Assembly (NCBI GenBank): GCA_032164295.1
Contig: JAJHTX010000006.1
Span: 2,666,001-2,730,000 of the forward strand
Direction: 5' to 3'
Origin: Inonotus obliquus
Lineage: Eukaryota; Basidiomycota; Agaricomycetes; Hymenochaetales; Hymenochaetaceae
Length of the DNA stretch: 64,000 nt
The notes beneath the pieces are model-generated. The model saw only the letters and a program-made list of their open reading frames with translations, was not told where the DNA came from and searched no databases. Of this stretch, positions 1 through 13,847 are shown piece after piece. Made by a program: the position numbers and the translations under genes. The stretch's first letter is position 1. Every line of letters begins with the position of its first letter.

Positions 1-352
1 TTAAGAGCATCGCGTATGGGCAAGGAGAGAGTAGGAACGAATCAGATAATCACATCATTGCTTATTATGGCATGGGATAGTTTATAGTGCAAACACTACG
101 ATAACTCTGTTTATAACATTATACAGGAACAATTACACAGCACGGAAAGCAGGTACAAAAAATGATGCCTTCAAGGCATATCAAAGCAATACAAAAGACA
201 CGTAGGTCGATCCTAGATATACAAGACAAGAAACTTTTCTCGGTCTCGGGGACTACGGCAACAGGCTTTAGACCCTACACTCTCGACCCTGCACTAAAAA
301 ACCTCTGATGACCTCCAGTGTCGAACAGCAGGATAGACTTTACGATGAAGCT
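1..352. other. 3' flank of copy A, no gene seen
   Basis: This stretch follows the stop codon of the minus-strand membrane/WD40 gene. I see no open frame with recognisable protein features and no repeat. It probably holds the 3' untranslated region of that gene. Confidence 0.4.
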
Positions 353-3300
353 TCAGGAAGGAGGCGGTAAAACCAGGAGCCTGCCAGTAATGACGTCAGG
401 GTGGTCTCGGCGAATGTCTCTATGGTCGTGAACTTCGAACGTTCTTGCTGAAGGGTGATCCAACAGCTGCTTATTTGATTGCAAGGACCAGATTGTAATG
501 GAACCATGCCTATCGCTGAATGCGAACATGAACGGTTCTGAATGCATACCAGGATTGACCGCGAAGCTGACGGGGTTCTTTGGAATCGCTTCTGTGTCTG
601 GCGACCTGAATATATGCGCCCCCGATAAAAACTGCTGACGGTATCTGTAGTAAAGCGCTACGACGTCGCCTAGAATTGCCTGGTAAAGTGATATGTGAAG
701 GGAAGCACGAGACTAAAAGCCCACCTGCTGAATATCCTACAAGCATGTTGTCTCGGAGTCCGTGAAACGAAACAGCTTGTTCTGGCTCCTTCAACTCTTG
801 GTCAACGTAAGTTAGACTGAGAAGGCTCTTGTATCCTTCGAATGCTATATCGAGCTCTTTTCCTCCTGATTTCGCGACAGAACCTCTCGAAGCAGTGACA
901 GAAAGAGCTTCCAATTCGACTCCGGACTGGTCAAATTAGCAAGGTTAACGAAACATGAGTGGGACAACTCACTTGGCTGCCATGCAAGAGAATCCTCCCG
1001 GCCGATAGGGAGATCGACATTGACTTGTGCGCGGGGAATACAAGTTCCTCCCTATAGTTAAATGTCACTTCTGTAAGCAAAAGCAAGATTATCACGCTAG
1101 TTTCTCACTTTTGAATGGTATCATCTTCCAAGTTGACAACTATAAAGAGTCAGCAAAAGGGGGAATGGATCCACCGGAGTTTTTCATACCAAATTGCCAC
1201 TCGCGCGGGTCATCTGTAAGACTAACAATGCAGACCAAATACTTCTTAAGAATAAAGGTAGCAAGTACGACGCTTTTGACGTTTCTCTGAATTAATTCGC
1301 GAACGTCAATCAATCGAAGCTCCTACAGGAAATAATCAGCTGATTTGACGGTGTGGCACTGGTGTCATATAATTACCTCGCAAGTCTCATTCTGATAGAA
1401 TAGCAGTGGTGAGGCAAGTGCTTCTAGTGGAGAGTGAAGAAGGTACGCTTACAAATACTCTGATCGTTGTGCCAGCCGTGCAAACCAAATAGCCTTCCGA
1501 CTAGTGAGCCAACAGACACATGTATTCAATTCTTTGCGTAACTTTACCTTGATCAAATGTGCCATATTTTCCCATATCTTCTTCGACTGGAGCATGCTTT
1601 CTGCTGGTCCATTGCACGGATACTGTTGCTTGATTGATGTGTCCCATTATATGTGCTTCAGAATCCTGCTGTGGTCATGAGCATTCTTGACATCGATGAT
1701 CATGACATCTGACTCACTTTCGTGCGCAAACTCCAGACAGAGATCGAGCCTGATGATCGCACCAGTAATTCCGCAGGAGGTCTGTTCTTCTGGTAAGACC
1801 TCTCAACAAATGCAATGGGATTCCTAAGTGAATGAATTTGGTAATGAAAATCCCTAGGCTGAGCTTGAGCATACCATGATATCTGTTCCACTTGGCCCGA
1901 ATCAGGCGTTTTGAAAGTATTGAAGATGGTGAATGATTTAACCTATTCCTCGCATTCAGAATTTACCCGTCGATCAATAGTAAATAATTACCGAATGATA
2001 GATCGTCACCACGTCCTTGCTGTACGAAGGTGAGGGTATTAAACTTATACGGGAGAGTGGGCTTACTGGGCACAGGCAAGCAGCCGTCCATCTGGTGAGA
2101 ACTGAAGTAAGCTTTTGAACGGCCTCTGAACGTCCTAATTTAATCACTCAGTGCATCTGCCTAATCAAAATAGATGCAGTTTTCCTACCTTCGTGAGATT
2201 CTCAACTTCCGATCCCTGATCAGCTACAACTGACGTCACTTCATGAAAAGTGGCGGCATGTTCTTTTACAGCGGCTTTGGGGTTAGAATTCTGATCATTC
2301 AATAGGTTGAGAGTAGAGGGAGCGGAAAGCTCCTGATTCTGCCCCTGATTCTGCTCCTCCGTGGTACCTTCAGCCGGGGGAGATACTAGTGATCCTCCAG
2401 GAGAAGCTATGACAGTGTCAATACCTACTCATTCAGACTGAGCCAAACGTACCGATATCAACGCCGACTGATATGTCGGGAGTAGTAGATGAGTTTTGTG
2501 TTTCCTTACTCGGATCAACATGACGAGGCGGAGCAGATTGACCTTTGAGATTAACGCATGTGTCAGCACAAGCTCGCTCATAGCTACGGTAAACATGCCT
2601 TGCTCAATATCATTTGGCTTGTCTTGCACCACGGCCGGGAATAGCACGATCACGGATTTCTTTGATTTAGGCCAGCCAACTTTCAGCGATGTCCAAACCT
2701 CTTTCAACTGGCGCTTTGCTTGGATAACTCGACTGCGGACTGCAAGTTCGATACTCAAGCTGCGCTTCATTCGACGACCATAACTCTGAGTTAAATCGAT
2801 ACCTCTTGCCAGATGTCCATTTCTTCTTTTGTTGTGCCAGCCTTTTATATACTTTGCATTCCACTGTGTGCGTGTACGAAGGAAAAGTATGGCGAGAAGT
2901 AAAATGATATTTGCGTGAATGCCAGCAAAAGCTGTCGGGACAGCGGCAGAACCCAGGATTCCCTAGTTGATCCATGAAACGGCGATATGTGTATAGAATA
3001 TGTTTCCTTGCTTACCTCATTATCAGCCACGCGGAATGCAAGGAGGCACAATCCGATCGAGAACGTCAGCAACGCCACAATCAATGTGTATATGGGGCCC
3101 TTTCGGAAACAAGCCTTTAAAAACGGAGGTAGAACCGAATTCGGTCCGGTGCTGCACATCGGTTGAGCATACTGCCATGTGGCTGTTACAGAATGACTTA
3201 CACGGAGGACTGATACCATGACATAGTGAGAAGGCTGTATACCGCCGATGCGGTGCTGAAGACCAGTGAGATCAGCCACATTAGGTTCGTTGTCGCCGTC

Positions 3301-4815
3301 AAAGGAGTTCTATCGCCAGGGTCTTCCGTTGTGAGTTGTAGCGTCGTTGCTGTGACACTGGAGAGAAATGTTGCAATAGTAGTCAAATTTAGGAATCGCT
3401 GACTCCGGAACTCCTGCGTTAGACGCAATGCAGGTAATTCTTGTTATACATTAGCGAATGTGCTTCACTGGACGAAAATTTAAGACAGAAAAAGGGAGCT
3501 CACCTTTTTCGGCAAAAGTTGTGAGTTCGGCGACGAAGACACCGAAGTCGCTTATAAGAGGTTTGAAGATGGAGTCCAAATACACGTTCACGCGAACTTT
3601 TTCATATAAGCCTGCACAAGAAGGAGTGAGCGGATGGCATAAGTAAGACTCTGTCTTTAGTCAATCACCATATTCCGCATCTACCTTGGCTAAAATAACC
3701 TGGAAAGGACAAAGGTATTGGTACGATTGATGCCTCTGAGGTGAAAGCATACCTCCAAGTGCCTCGGTATATGGTCAAGTGTATCAATAAGTCTCTTGTT
3801 AACAACCCCAAGCTCTATAAATGCTCCATAAGCGTCCGCGACAGCGTTTCTGCAGTCCTCGAGGTCGATGGCAAATGAATGAGGGACTACCGTGCATTAG
3901 CATTCAGTAGATAAATATAGTTGAACTCTTACGCGTAAGGATGACCTCCCCTGGATTATCCGCGAGCGTGATCAGACCTCTGTAAGTGGCATAGTCAGCA
4001 TCGTCGACCTCCCAGTCGCCGAAAGTCTTTACCCGATGCCTCTTATGGCTTCACGCATGTCTTCCAGAGCATTTGCGGTACGTCTTCCGCCTCCAAGCGA
4101 TTTGAGGGAGCTCAGAAGTCGGGGAGTCTACGGCAAACAGAGACTAAGGGAATAGATAGAACTATGGCAAGACGGACTCACCAATTGTTCATAGTTTCCG
4201 CAAAGCCTACCAATGCAATTAGCCGTATATCAGTGCAGAAATGGACATTCAATGCTGTCTTACTCCTTCAAGCGGATACAATTCTGTGCTTCGATAAGTG
4301 ATCCATTCGCTTGACTTCCTTCGCTTCCACGAAGAGGAGTCTGCAATGGTACGCTTGCGCGAGGTTCTGAAACGGTTCTTAACAGTCCGCCAAAACCATT
4401 CCACTTGCAAGTTAGAACTTACCTTTTCCCTCGACGCCTTCAAGCAGAACTTTGGTACATTGGTCAGTTACATGTCAGTGGGCGGCAGTTCTCCCCGCTC
4501 ACCTGCTCCGGGGCGGGACGCTTCATTGAGAAGTACACCTGAGTAGAATGGTTTTAAACAGGTATTTCAGCAGGAAGCATGGTGCAGTTACCGGCATTCG
4601 TCTCCGAACGGTCTTCTTCGTGAAGGATATCTGACAAGACACTCAAGAGCTTGCGACAAAATTCCTTCTGAGTAGCGTCCATCTCGGTGAGGTGTTCCCG
4701 TCTACCCGAGGGCGTAGTGGAAGACTCCTGACCTGCCACGGTCCCTTCAGCTGCAGGGCATGACAGCAGAGGCAGCTTGACGGTACTCACCAGGACGGAC
4801 TTCGGATGTAGACAT
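353..4815 (-). CDS. Helical N-terminus / membrane / WD40 fusion protein, copy A, with one apparent frameshift
   Basis: Unrecognised family; function unknown. The start ATG at 4815 gives MSTSEVRP, spliced to a second exon containing MDATQKEFCRKLLSVLSD. Further exons give a charged helical region (4.2-4.4 kb). A membrane block follows: SQRFLNLTTIATFLSSVTA and LISLVFSTASAVYSLLTMSW near 3.2-3.4 kb, IYTLIVALLTFSIGLCLLAF near 3.1 kb, and AFAGIHANIILLLAILFL near 2.9 kb. After a basic loop, an exon ending ENLTK splices to FSPDGRLLACA, then DVVTIYHS and GSISVWSL, which are WD40-like blades. The C-terminal part reads FMFAFSDRHGSITIWSLQSN and ends LLVLPPPS. The same domain order is found inverted at 27.2-31.2 kb. 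Relative to that copy, about four extra bases near 715-745 break the frame, so this copy may be a pseudogene unless the change is a sequencing error. Confidence 0.6.
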
Positions 4816-5599
4816 CGTTAATGACCTTTCGCTTTAAGCTATACTCAGAAGTAGGAGGGGATGGAAGAGGGAAGAAAAGTCGTACTTCGCGTTAAGAAGT
4901 ACGCGCCGCCTCTTATTTCAACGCCGCGTAGACAATAAGTAAAAAATACAAGGTCTCCTTGTGTGTTAATCTTCACGTGACTCTGGTGATCTCTGTCGAT
5001 CAAACAATTGGAGATTTCCGAGTCCGGGTTTCTTGCCGATTGCCGAGATCTATATTTGCTTCCGTCCACCACGAACAGTCTCAAGAACGGAAGACAGACG
5101 GGCTTTTCTCATATTTAAAACGTAACGGGTACCACCATGTTGGTACGCGCCCACAGAGTCTGCGAGCGTCGCATGTCGGCGTTAGCTTTCCTTGCGTCTC
5201 ATGTGAGTCCGGGAATAAATCCTCTATTTTTCCGGTGTCGTTTTCTTACACAACATTGCACAGAACAAAGATGGTTCCGAAAATATGCAGATTTCAATCT
5301 TCTATTAAATTATAGACAGACGCAGCTTGGTATCCTTAATACTATTTACCAACTCGGTAATGTTTTGCTTCCGCAGAAAGACAGATGCTTCCACACTGTC
5401 GACGATTATCATCTAGCTGGTCTATGACTGGAGGAGTGAAGTATTGCGCCTGCGTCGTATGAGAAATGCAAACTCCGTATCAGAAAACGCCGCGGTCTGG
5501 TATTCTGGGAATAGCCATTAGGTGGAGTACTTAAGAAGGACTAGGAAACAGTCGACTGATAGTCATCGAGCCCGACTATACTCGTTGTTCATCTTTAGC
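4816..5599. promoter_or_regulatory. Shared 5' region between copy A and the first peroxidase
   Basis: About 780 bases separate two divergent genes (minus-strand start at 4815, plus-strand start at 5600), so promoters for both must lie here. Open frames inside are short and show no family signature. I see no convincing TATA box for either gene; a weak CTATACT lies at about 5576, very close to the peroxidase start. Confidence 0.4.
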
Positions 5600-6986
<1,387 letters not shown>

Positions 6987-7600
6987 AAGACGTATCAGAA
7001 TTCTTGCGCAGGGCTACCTCTTCTAGAATGTGAACACTGCTAGTGCATTGATGTTTGAAAATTACTATTCTGACTCTGCTGTACAATGTGTCAATGATGC
7101 TTTATCATGGTGATTGTTATTCGAAGCAATTCAACGAATTGAATTTGTTAAATAACTTCGCGATTCATCAACTTTTGTCGCTCACCTTGCTACTTGGGTC
7201 CTAGAGCTAGAGGCTTGGTGGGCACGCAAAGATCGGTAATACTACTACTGTACTTCGGTGTGAGTAGGCAACCTCCATGGGAAGCGTTACATTCGCGTCC
7301 CTTCAAAAGGAAGCAACCCTGCCGGTGTCATACGTTACAGGCCATCGAACAAACAACCAAAGGACATCATCTTGTGGCTTTTGTGTGTAGTAGCTGGTAA
7401 CCGAGCGAAGGAATGTACAGAAGATTAGAAATGGTGCGGCAATTCAAGGACCATGCACTGGGCAGATAGGCTACATACAAAATAATCGATAATGCTCGAA
7501 ACTCATGCAACTGTCACCGTGTTACACGTTACTGAAGCGACGCAACCGACCCTATGTTACGCGTTACGATTGCATACTCACCGCACCACGTAGTTTGATT
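6987..7600. other. Intergenic, no gene seen
   Basis: This is the 3' flank of the peroxidase and spacer before the inverted-repeat element. The short frames inside carry no recognisable domain. Several ACGTTAC/GTTACGCGTTAC-like words occur at 7515-7570, just outside the element, but I could not assign them a role. Confidence 0.4.
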
Positions 7601-7989
7601 TGAGACAAAAACGTGGTAACACGGCGGGCATTGAAATAGAATATCAGTGGGTGCGGTATTTAAAATTATTTTTTTGCCGAAAATTTAAATATCGGCAAAC
7701 ATATCGGCACCTGATTTATATTTATAATACCGGCGGGCTTGATACACTTACCGATATTTAAAGTAGATGTTTAGAATATCTTCCAGGAAGATATGCATAA
7801 ATACAGAAGGGAATTTAAAATATCAGCCCAATCGATATCCTTATCGATATCTAAAATATGGGCACGTGGTTCATATATATAGTATCGGCGAGGTCGATAT
7901 GCTTACTGATATTTAAAATAATTGCGAGAAAAATTCTTTAAATTTAATGCCCGCTGATATCCTATTTTGCCCGCCGTGTAACCGTCTCA
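7601..7989. mobile_element. MITE-like element with terminal inverted repeats
   Basis: The ends are inverted copies. GGTAACACGGCGGGCA at 7615 faces GGTTACACGGCGGGCA read on the opposite strand from 7983. Similarity continues inward through AATATCAGTGGG against GATATCAGCGGG. An outer TGAGAC (7601-7606) also pairs with GTCTCA (7984-7989), with an eight-base insertion on the left. The interior is strongly AT-rich, holds repeated GATATTTAAA and TATCGGC words, and has no coding potential. At about 370-390 bases it fits a non-autonomous DNA transposon. I could not identify a clear target-site duplication. It ends 137 bases upstream of the RING-gene start codon. Confidence 0.75.
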
Positions 7990-8125
7990 GTGGCAATATC
8001 ACATGATATATGTAACGCGGCGCGCTACGTCACGTCGATTCTTGTCACGCGAGGCGTTTCCTACCTCTGCCTTCTCCTGCCTGCCGAGTCGGTCATTTTA
8101 CTTCCGTCAAGTCCCATATCGTCTG

Positions 8126-10008
8126 ATGCCTGTACTCGCCGAAATACCACAGTGCATCGTTTGCCATGAACCTTTCAGGAAAGATACGGGTCTTGTTCGC
8201 CCTACGAGATGTGGTGCGTTCTTTCAAAAGCCGACACGCGGTAGGGGCATCGTGTAACAAGCAAGCCATTCTGAACGTTATACGGATAGGTCATGTCTTC
8301 TGCAAGGAATGCAGCGAATCCATGAAGAAAAAAGCTTATAAGTGCCCGTTCCACGCCCCAACCTCTGCTGCAGAGACCTATGAGCCAGTCTACATAGACT
8401 TTGGCGTCCACGATGTTGCGCCTACTGAGTCCATGGAAGTCGAGGAAAAAGACAAGTTGGCTATTGGTGCCAATGCTATTGATATACATTCGGTCGAGCT
8501 GGAGGACATCGCGCTCCGCCTCGGTGAGATTGCGAAATCACGTCCAGAAAACTGGTGCACATCGAATGACAGCGAGTATCAAAGAGGCCTGGTCTTCCTT
8601 CGGGCCTGCCGGCAACTTCATAAGATCGGTGACGGAGTGCAAGGAAATAATACCGTAAAAGTAATGTCGTGCAGCTACTTAGCATACACGTTCTCACTTT
8701 TGCGCAATAGGATTTTCTCCATCACTTGGCTGATGCATTAGCCGACCTGAAAGAGGTGTGTTCTCTCGGTAAAATTGGTGACGACAGGTCTCAAAAAAGC
8801 AGCTTTATGACAAAATGGCAGATGCGATACGGGGGAATAACTCTGTGCGAGATAAACTAGAGCAAATGAACGACTCTCTTCGATCTGATCGGGATCGTAC
8901 GGCAGAAACACTAAAGGCGAAGGTGGCTTGGTACGAGAATAGACTTGCTTCGGAACGGAAGTCCCACTTTAACGAAGAAAGTCGACTGCGCGGGGACCTT
9001 ACGACTCTGCATACTAGGTGGAAGGACGATCAAACGCGCAGGACAGCAGCGGAAGAGAAGGCGGAACTGCTAGAGGTAGAACTAAAGCGAATGAAGAACA
9101 ATAGTGCAAGGTATTTGAAGAAGGTCCGTTCTTATATTCCTCAATGCTGGTATATTGATTCTGAATCCTTTTTCGCGCCTTTTCAACGGACAGTACGAAC
9201 GTGAGAAGAATAGAAATAGGACTCTTCGCCAGGGGACGGGCAGGTCGAGTCTGGATGGACGAACCGAATCGCTCTCTGACGATTCACTTGAAATCGAAAG
9301 TCGGCAATCCGAGATAGAAGTGTCACACCTTGACGAGGAGGAAAGAGCCGACGCGGCGCCTCCATCTTCTTCAGCTTCTCTTACGGGAAACTCAAATGGT
9401 AGGTCTTGTTTTTCAAATGGGATTCATATCTCCTGAGTGTAGGCATTTATGGGCTAGGTGTTCCGGAGACTCTCGTACCAGCATCGTCCAAGAATACATC
9501 AGGTCAACGCTCGGGAACTCCAGATCCACTACGGTCTTCATCTTTAAAGCTCAACACGAACCCTATCCGGAAAAAGGAAAAGGCGGCGTCTGCTGGAACA
9601 CTATCTTTCGCGAGCACTGCTGCTGATACTCAGGACTCTGGGTGGGGGTTGAAAAAGGTACCCTTGGAATCTAAAAATCGTACCTCAAGGCCACACTCTT
9701 CCTCTCCTACGTCCATGTCACGCTCAAAACCAAAGTTCAAGACCAAGACCAAGGAACAAATCCGTCCTTCTGGGCCGGTTATCGATCAAGAGCTTCTCGA
9801 GATATTACCCGATCTGGCGAACGAACTTGAAAGTCTGAATCACTCGGATATGAAGGTTGCAGATAAAAAGAAGCCTCGAAGTATGCGAAGTATCAAAGTT
9901 GGTGTACCAACGAACCCACTTGCAACATTGCACAGTGCAGAAAGTTTACGCGAACCAGAGAGGAAGAAACAGCGGCTGACTATGGGTGTGATTGGTGATT
10001 GGACTTGA
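8126..10008 (+). CDS. RING-finger protein with coiled coil, probable E3 ubiquitin ligase
   Basis: The start at 8126 gives MPVLAEIPQCIVCHEPF. A 70-odd base intron splits the RING after PTRC, and the next exon continues GHVFCKECSESMKKKAYKC, giving the C-x2-C, C-x-H-x2-C-x2-C and CPF pattern of a RING. Residues beyond about 180 form a charged coiled coil (VRDKLEQMNDSLRSDRDRTA through EEKAELLEVELKRMKNN). Then come an acidic Ser-rich stretch and a basic, Lys-rich tail ending RLTMGVIGDWT. The order RING, coiled coil, disordered basic tail resembles TRAIP-like ligases, but I cannot prove that relation. It is expected to transfer ubiquitin with an E2; the substrate is unknown. Introns near 8215-8290, 8640-8790, 9110-9190 and 9400-9460 are approximate. 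A MITE lies in its promoter. Confidence 0.75.
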
Positions 10009-10189
10009 GTCGTTCCGTCGGGCAGAAGAAACTTTTCGAAGCATGTTCATAATAATTTCCTGTACATTCACCCATGGAATCAACTAATTGTACGAGGTAC
10101 GCCTATCTATCACAAAATTACAGTGATCCTGGTTATTCAGCCCAAACCCAGAAGAACTGTGAGAATAGCATTATAAGATGGCAATGCGA

Positions 10190-11644
<1,455 letters not shown>

Positions 11645-13847
11645 TGAGACTACTCAGAGGAGAAGCAAGAGGTGCGGTAAGAGCTCGAAGCCTAACATTC
11701 CAGTACCATCTTGTCCACCTTAAGTACTCTGCAACAAGTCATGTTTCTGATCTCGTTTGATACTGTGTGACCAGAGTTCACAGACGAGACGCGACCGACG
11801 TCTGTGTCTGTCCAGTCAGAGCGCTGCGAAAGAGTAAGGATAATACAGTGTGGCAGAAAAACTTCCTCTGCGGGAGCGACGTTCTGTTGAAGCGCATGAT
11901 TAACATACCGGATTTAGACGAGAAGATGCAAGACGTCGGAGGAAGAAGCGCGACGAAAGTACAAAAACGGAAGCGAATGTTGTTCAGTCCGACAATCACT
12001 GGAGTATGTGTCGGGATTGAGTCGGGTCGCATGGGTTGATTTCACACCATAGAGAAGCACCTCCACAGGCTTGGGTTAAAAAATGATGTTACTCCCAGAA
12101 ACGGTGGGCACGTACCAGTGTTTCGGCGTGTCCTGGAAAATCGACGTCAGCCATGGACGCACTTCCCTCGGTGGAAAGGCGCATGTGTCGGTGCGTCCCG
12201 TCCCAACCCAAGAATATGTCGTGGCCGCGAAAAGTCTAGAATGTACTCACCTAGACCGTGTCCGTAGCGGTATCCAGAGGTTACGCTCCACACTCTACAA
12301 GCCAACGGAGAACCCTTTCCGGCTGGATGAGAAGTCCGACTGAGCACAGCAAATATGACTCACGAGGAGGAGAATCGACGCGAAAAATAATGCGATGATA
12401 AATGAAATCTCATGAGCTGGATTAGACCCTTTCGCTTCCTGTCTAACGAGGTGTGAACTTGAATCGACTTCTTCGATCTATTTACGGAGCTTCTCTCGCT
12501 CGTGAATGATACGTCGAAAAGCGGCTTTGAGGTAATCCCAAGGATGTGCGGTCAAGAATCCTTCCTGCTAGAAGTTTCACGGGTACATCCTTTCTTGGCG
12601 GAGCTAAATCGCAGTAAATATGACCAGACAATTGCAGAACCTGTCCTCAGTACCCAGATCATGCGGGACAGGTAAGGTGGAAGGTGCGACAACCGAGATA
12701 CGCGGAGTCTGTTACGCGTTTTCGTATCGAGAGGATATCAAATGGCCTAATCAAAACAAGGTATATCAAACAATGACCTCCATGCGATGCCGGTTCGGAA
12801 AACTCACCTCAACTGCGGCAAACCAGTCAGTGCAAGGTGATTAGAAACAAACGGGCATCTGTCGTCTGATAGACTGAGTGTACCGACACATCAATAACGC
12901 GCGAAGCTGTCAGATAATAGACCGCCATATGCAAAGGTACAGTTTTAGCTGCTACAAAGCTCGGATATCTCTGCAGGTACTCATGCGAAGCCCGATGTTT
13001 CAGTATTTGGGATGCCGGAAGCAGAATGATACTGATGGTAGCGTATAGCCGAAGCAGATTGGTATTAAGAAGGATCTAAGCGTGGATTGTGTTCGTGAAG
13101 AATAGCAGTGTTGTTGTCTCGCGACGAAAACTTGCGTGGGGGTCTGGACATAAGCCTGTGAGAATAATATAACCAAAAACAAGCCTTCCCTTCTCAAGGT
13201 GCATAATGGTGGAGCTGAGATCCGGTGCAGGATATCCAGGAGTCCGTTTTCGGGACGGAGGTCATATTATATCGGAAGTGCGAAGAGATTGATGCATTGC
13301 TATGCTATTTTATATTATAGAGAAGGGTCAAAACGCAACTGTCGACTAACGCTCATGTGATGTTATTTTACCATACTTGGCAATTAGTCCGACTCCGCCC
13401 AAAAAAATTGCACTCCGAGAAACATTGTGTGCGTCCACCATCCATCCAGGAAAAAGATAGCTGAAGAATTTACCCTCCCCGGTGGGACAACGTAAAAGTC
13501 TGAGATCTCGGAAAAGACAAGGCTCACAATTGTAATGGTTCTTTCGAATCGGAGATCTTTGCGTAAATTACTGTGGGGGCTACTACTGCGTGTTGGATGG
13601 GTGGTTCATTCATTCATTGCTATAGACCCCTTTCTGCATCATTAATTGAGGGACACTGTGATCATCAATTGACAAGGGATACTCAAGGTAGTAGACATCG
13701 GCACGATTGTCTCAGTTCGGCAGCTGTAATCGCCCACCGTCCTTACAAAATCTCTCACGGTCAACGGCTCGGAAGCGAAAGGAAAACTTCAATTGAAACT
13801 CGTCTAAAGATCTAGGGAAACATATTATCATTGTCCATGCCCTTGCG
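11645..13847. other. 2.2 kb without a supported gene
   Basis: Open frames of 60-90 codons occur on both strands (for example 11767-12039 plus, 12083-12343 plus, 13000-13197 minus) but overlap each other, lack recognisable motifs and do not join into a convincing splice model. The left part must hold the promoter of the minus-strand peroxidase. I see no TATA box or repeat. Confidence 0.4.
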
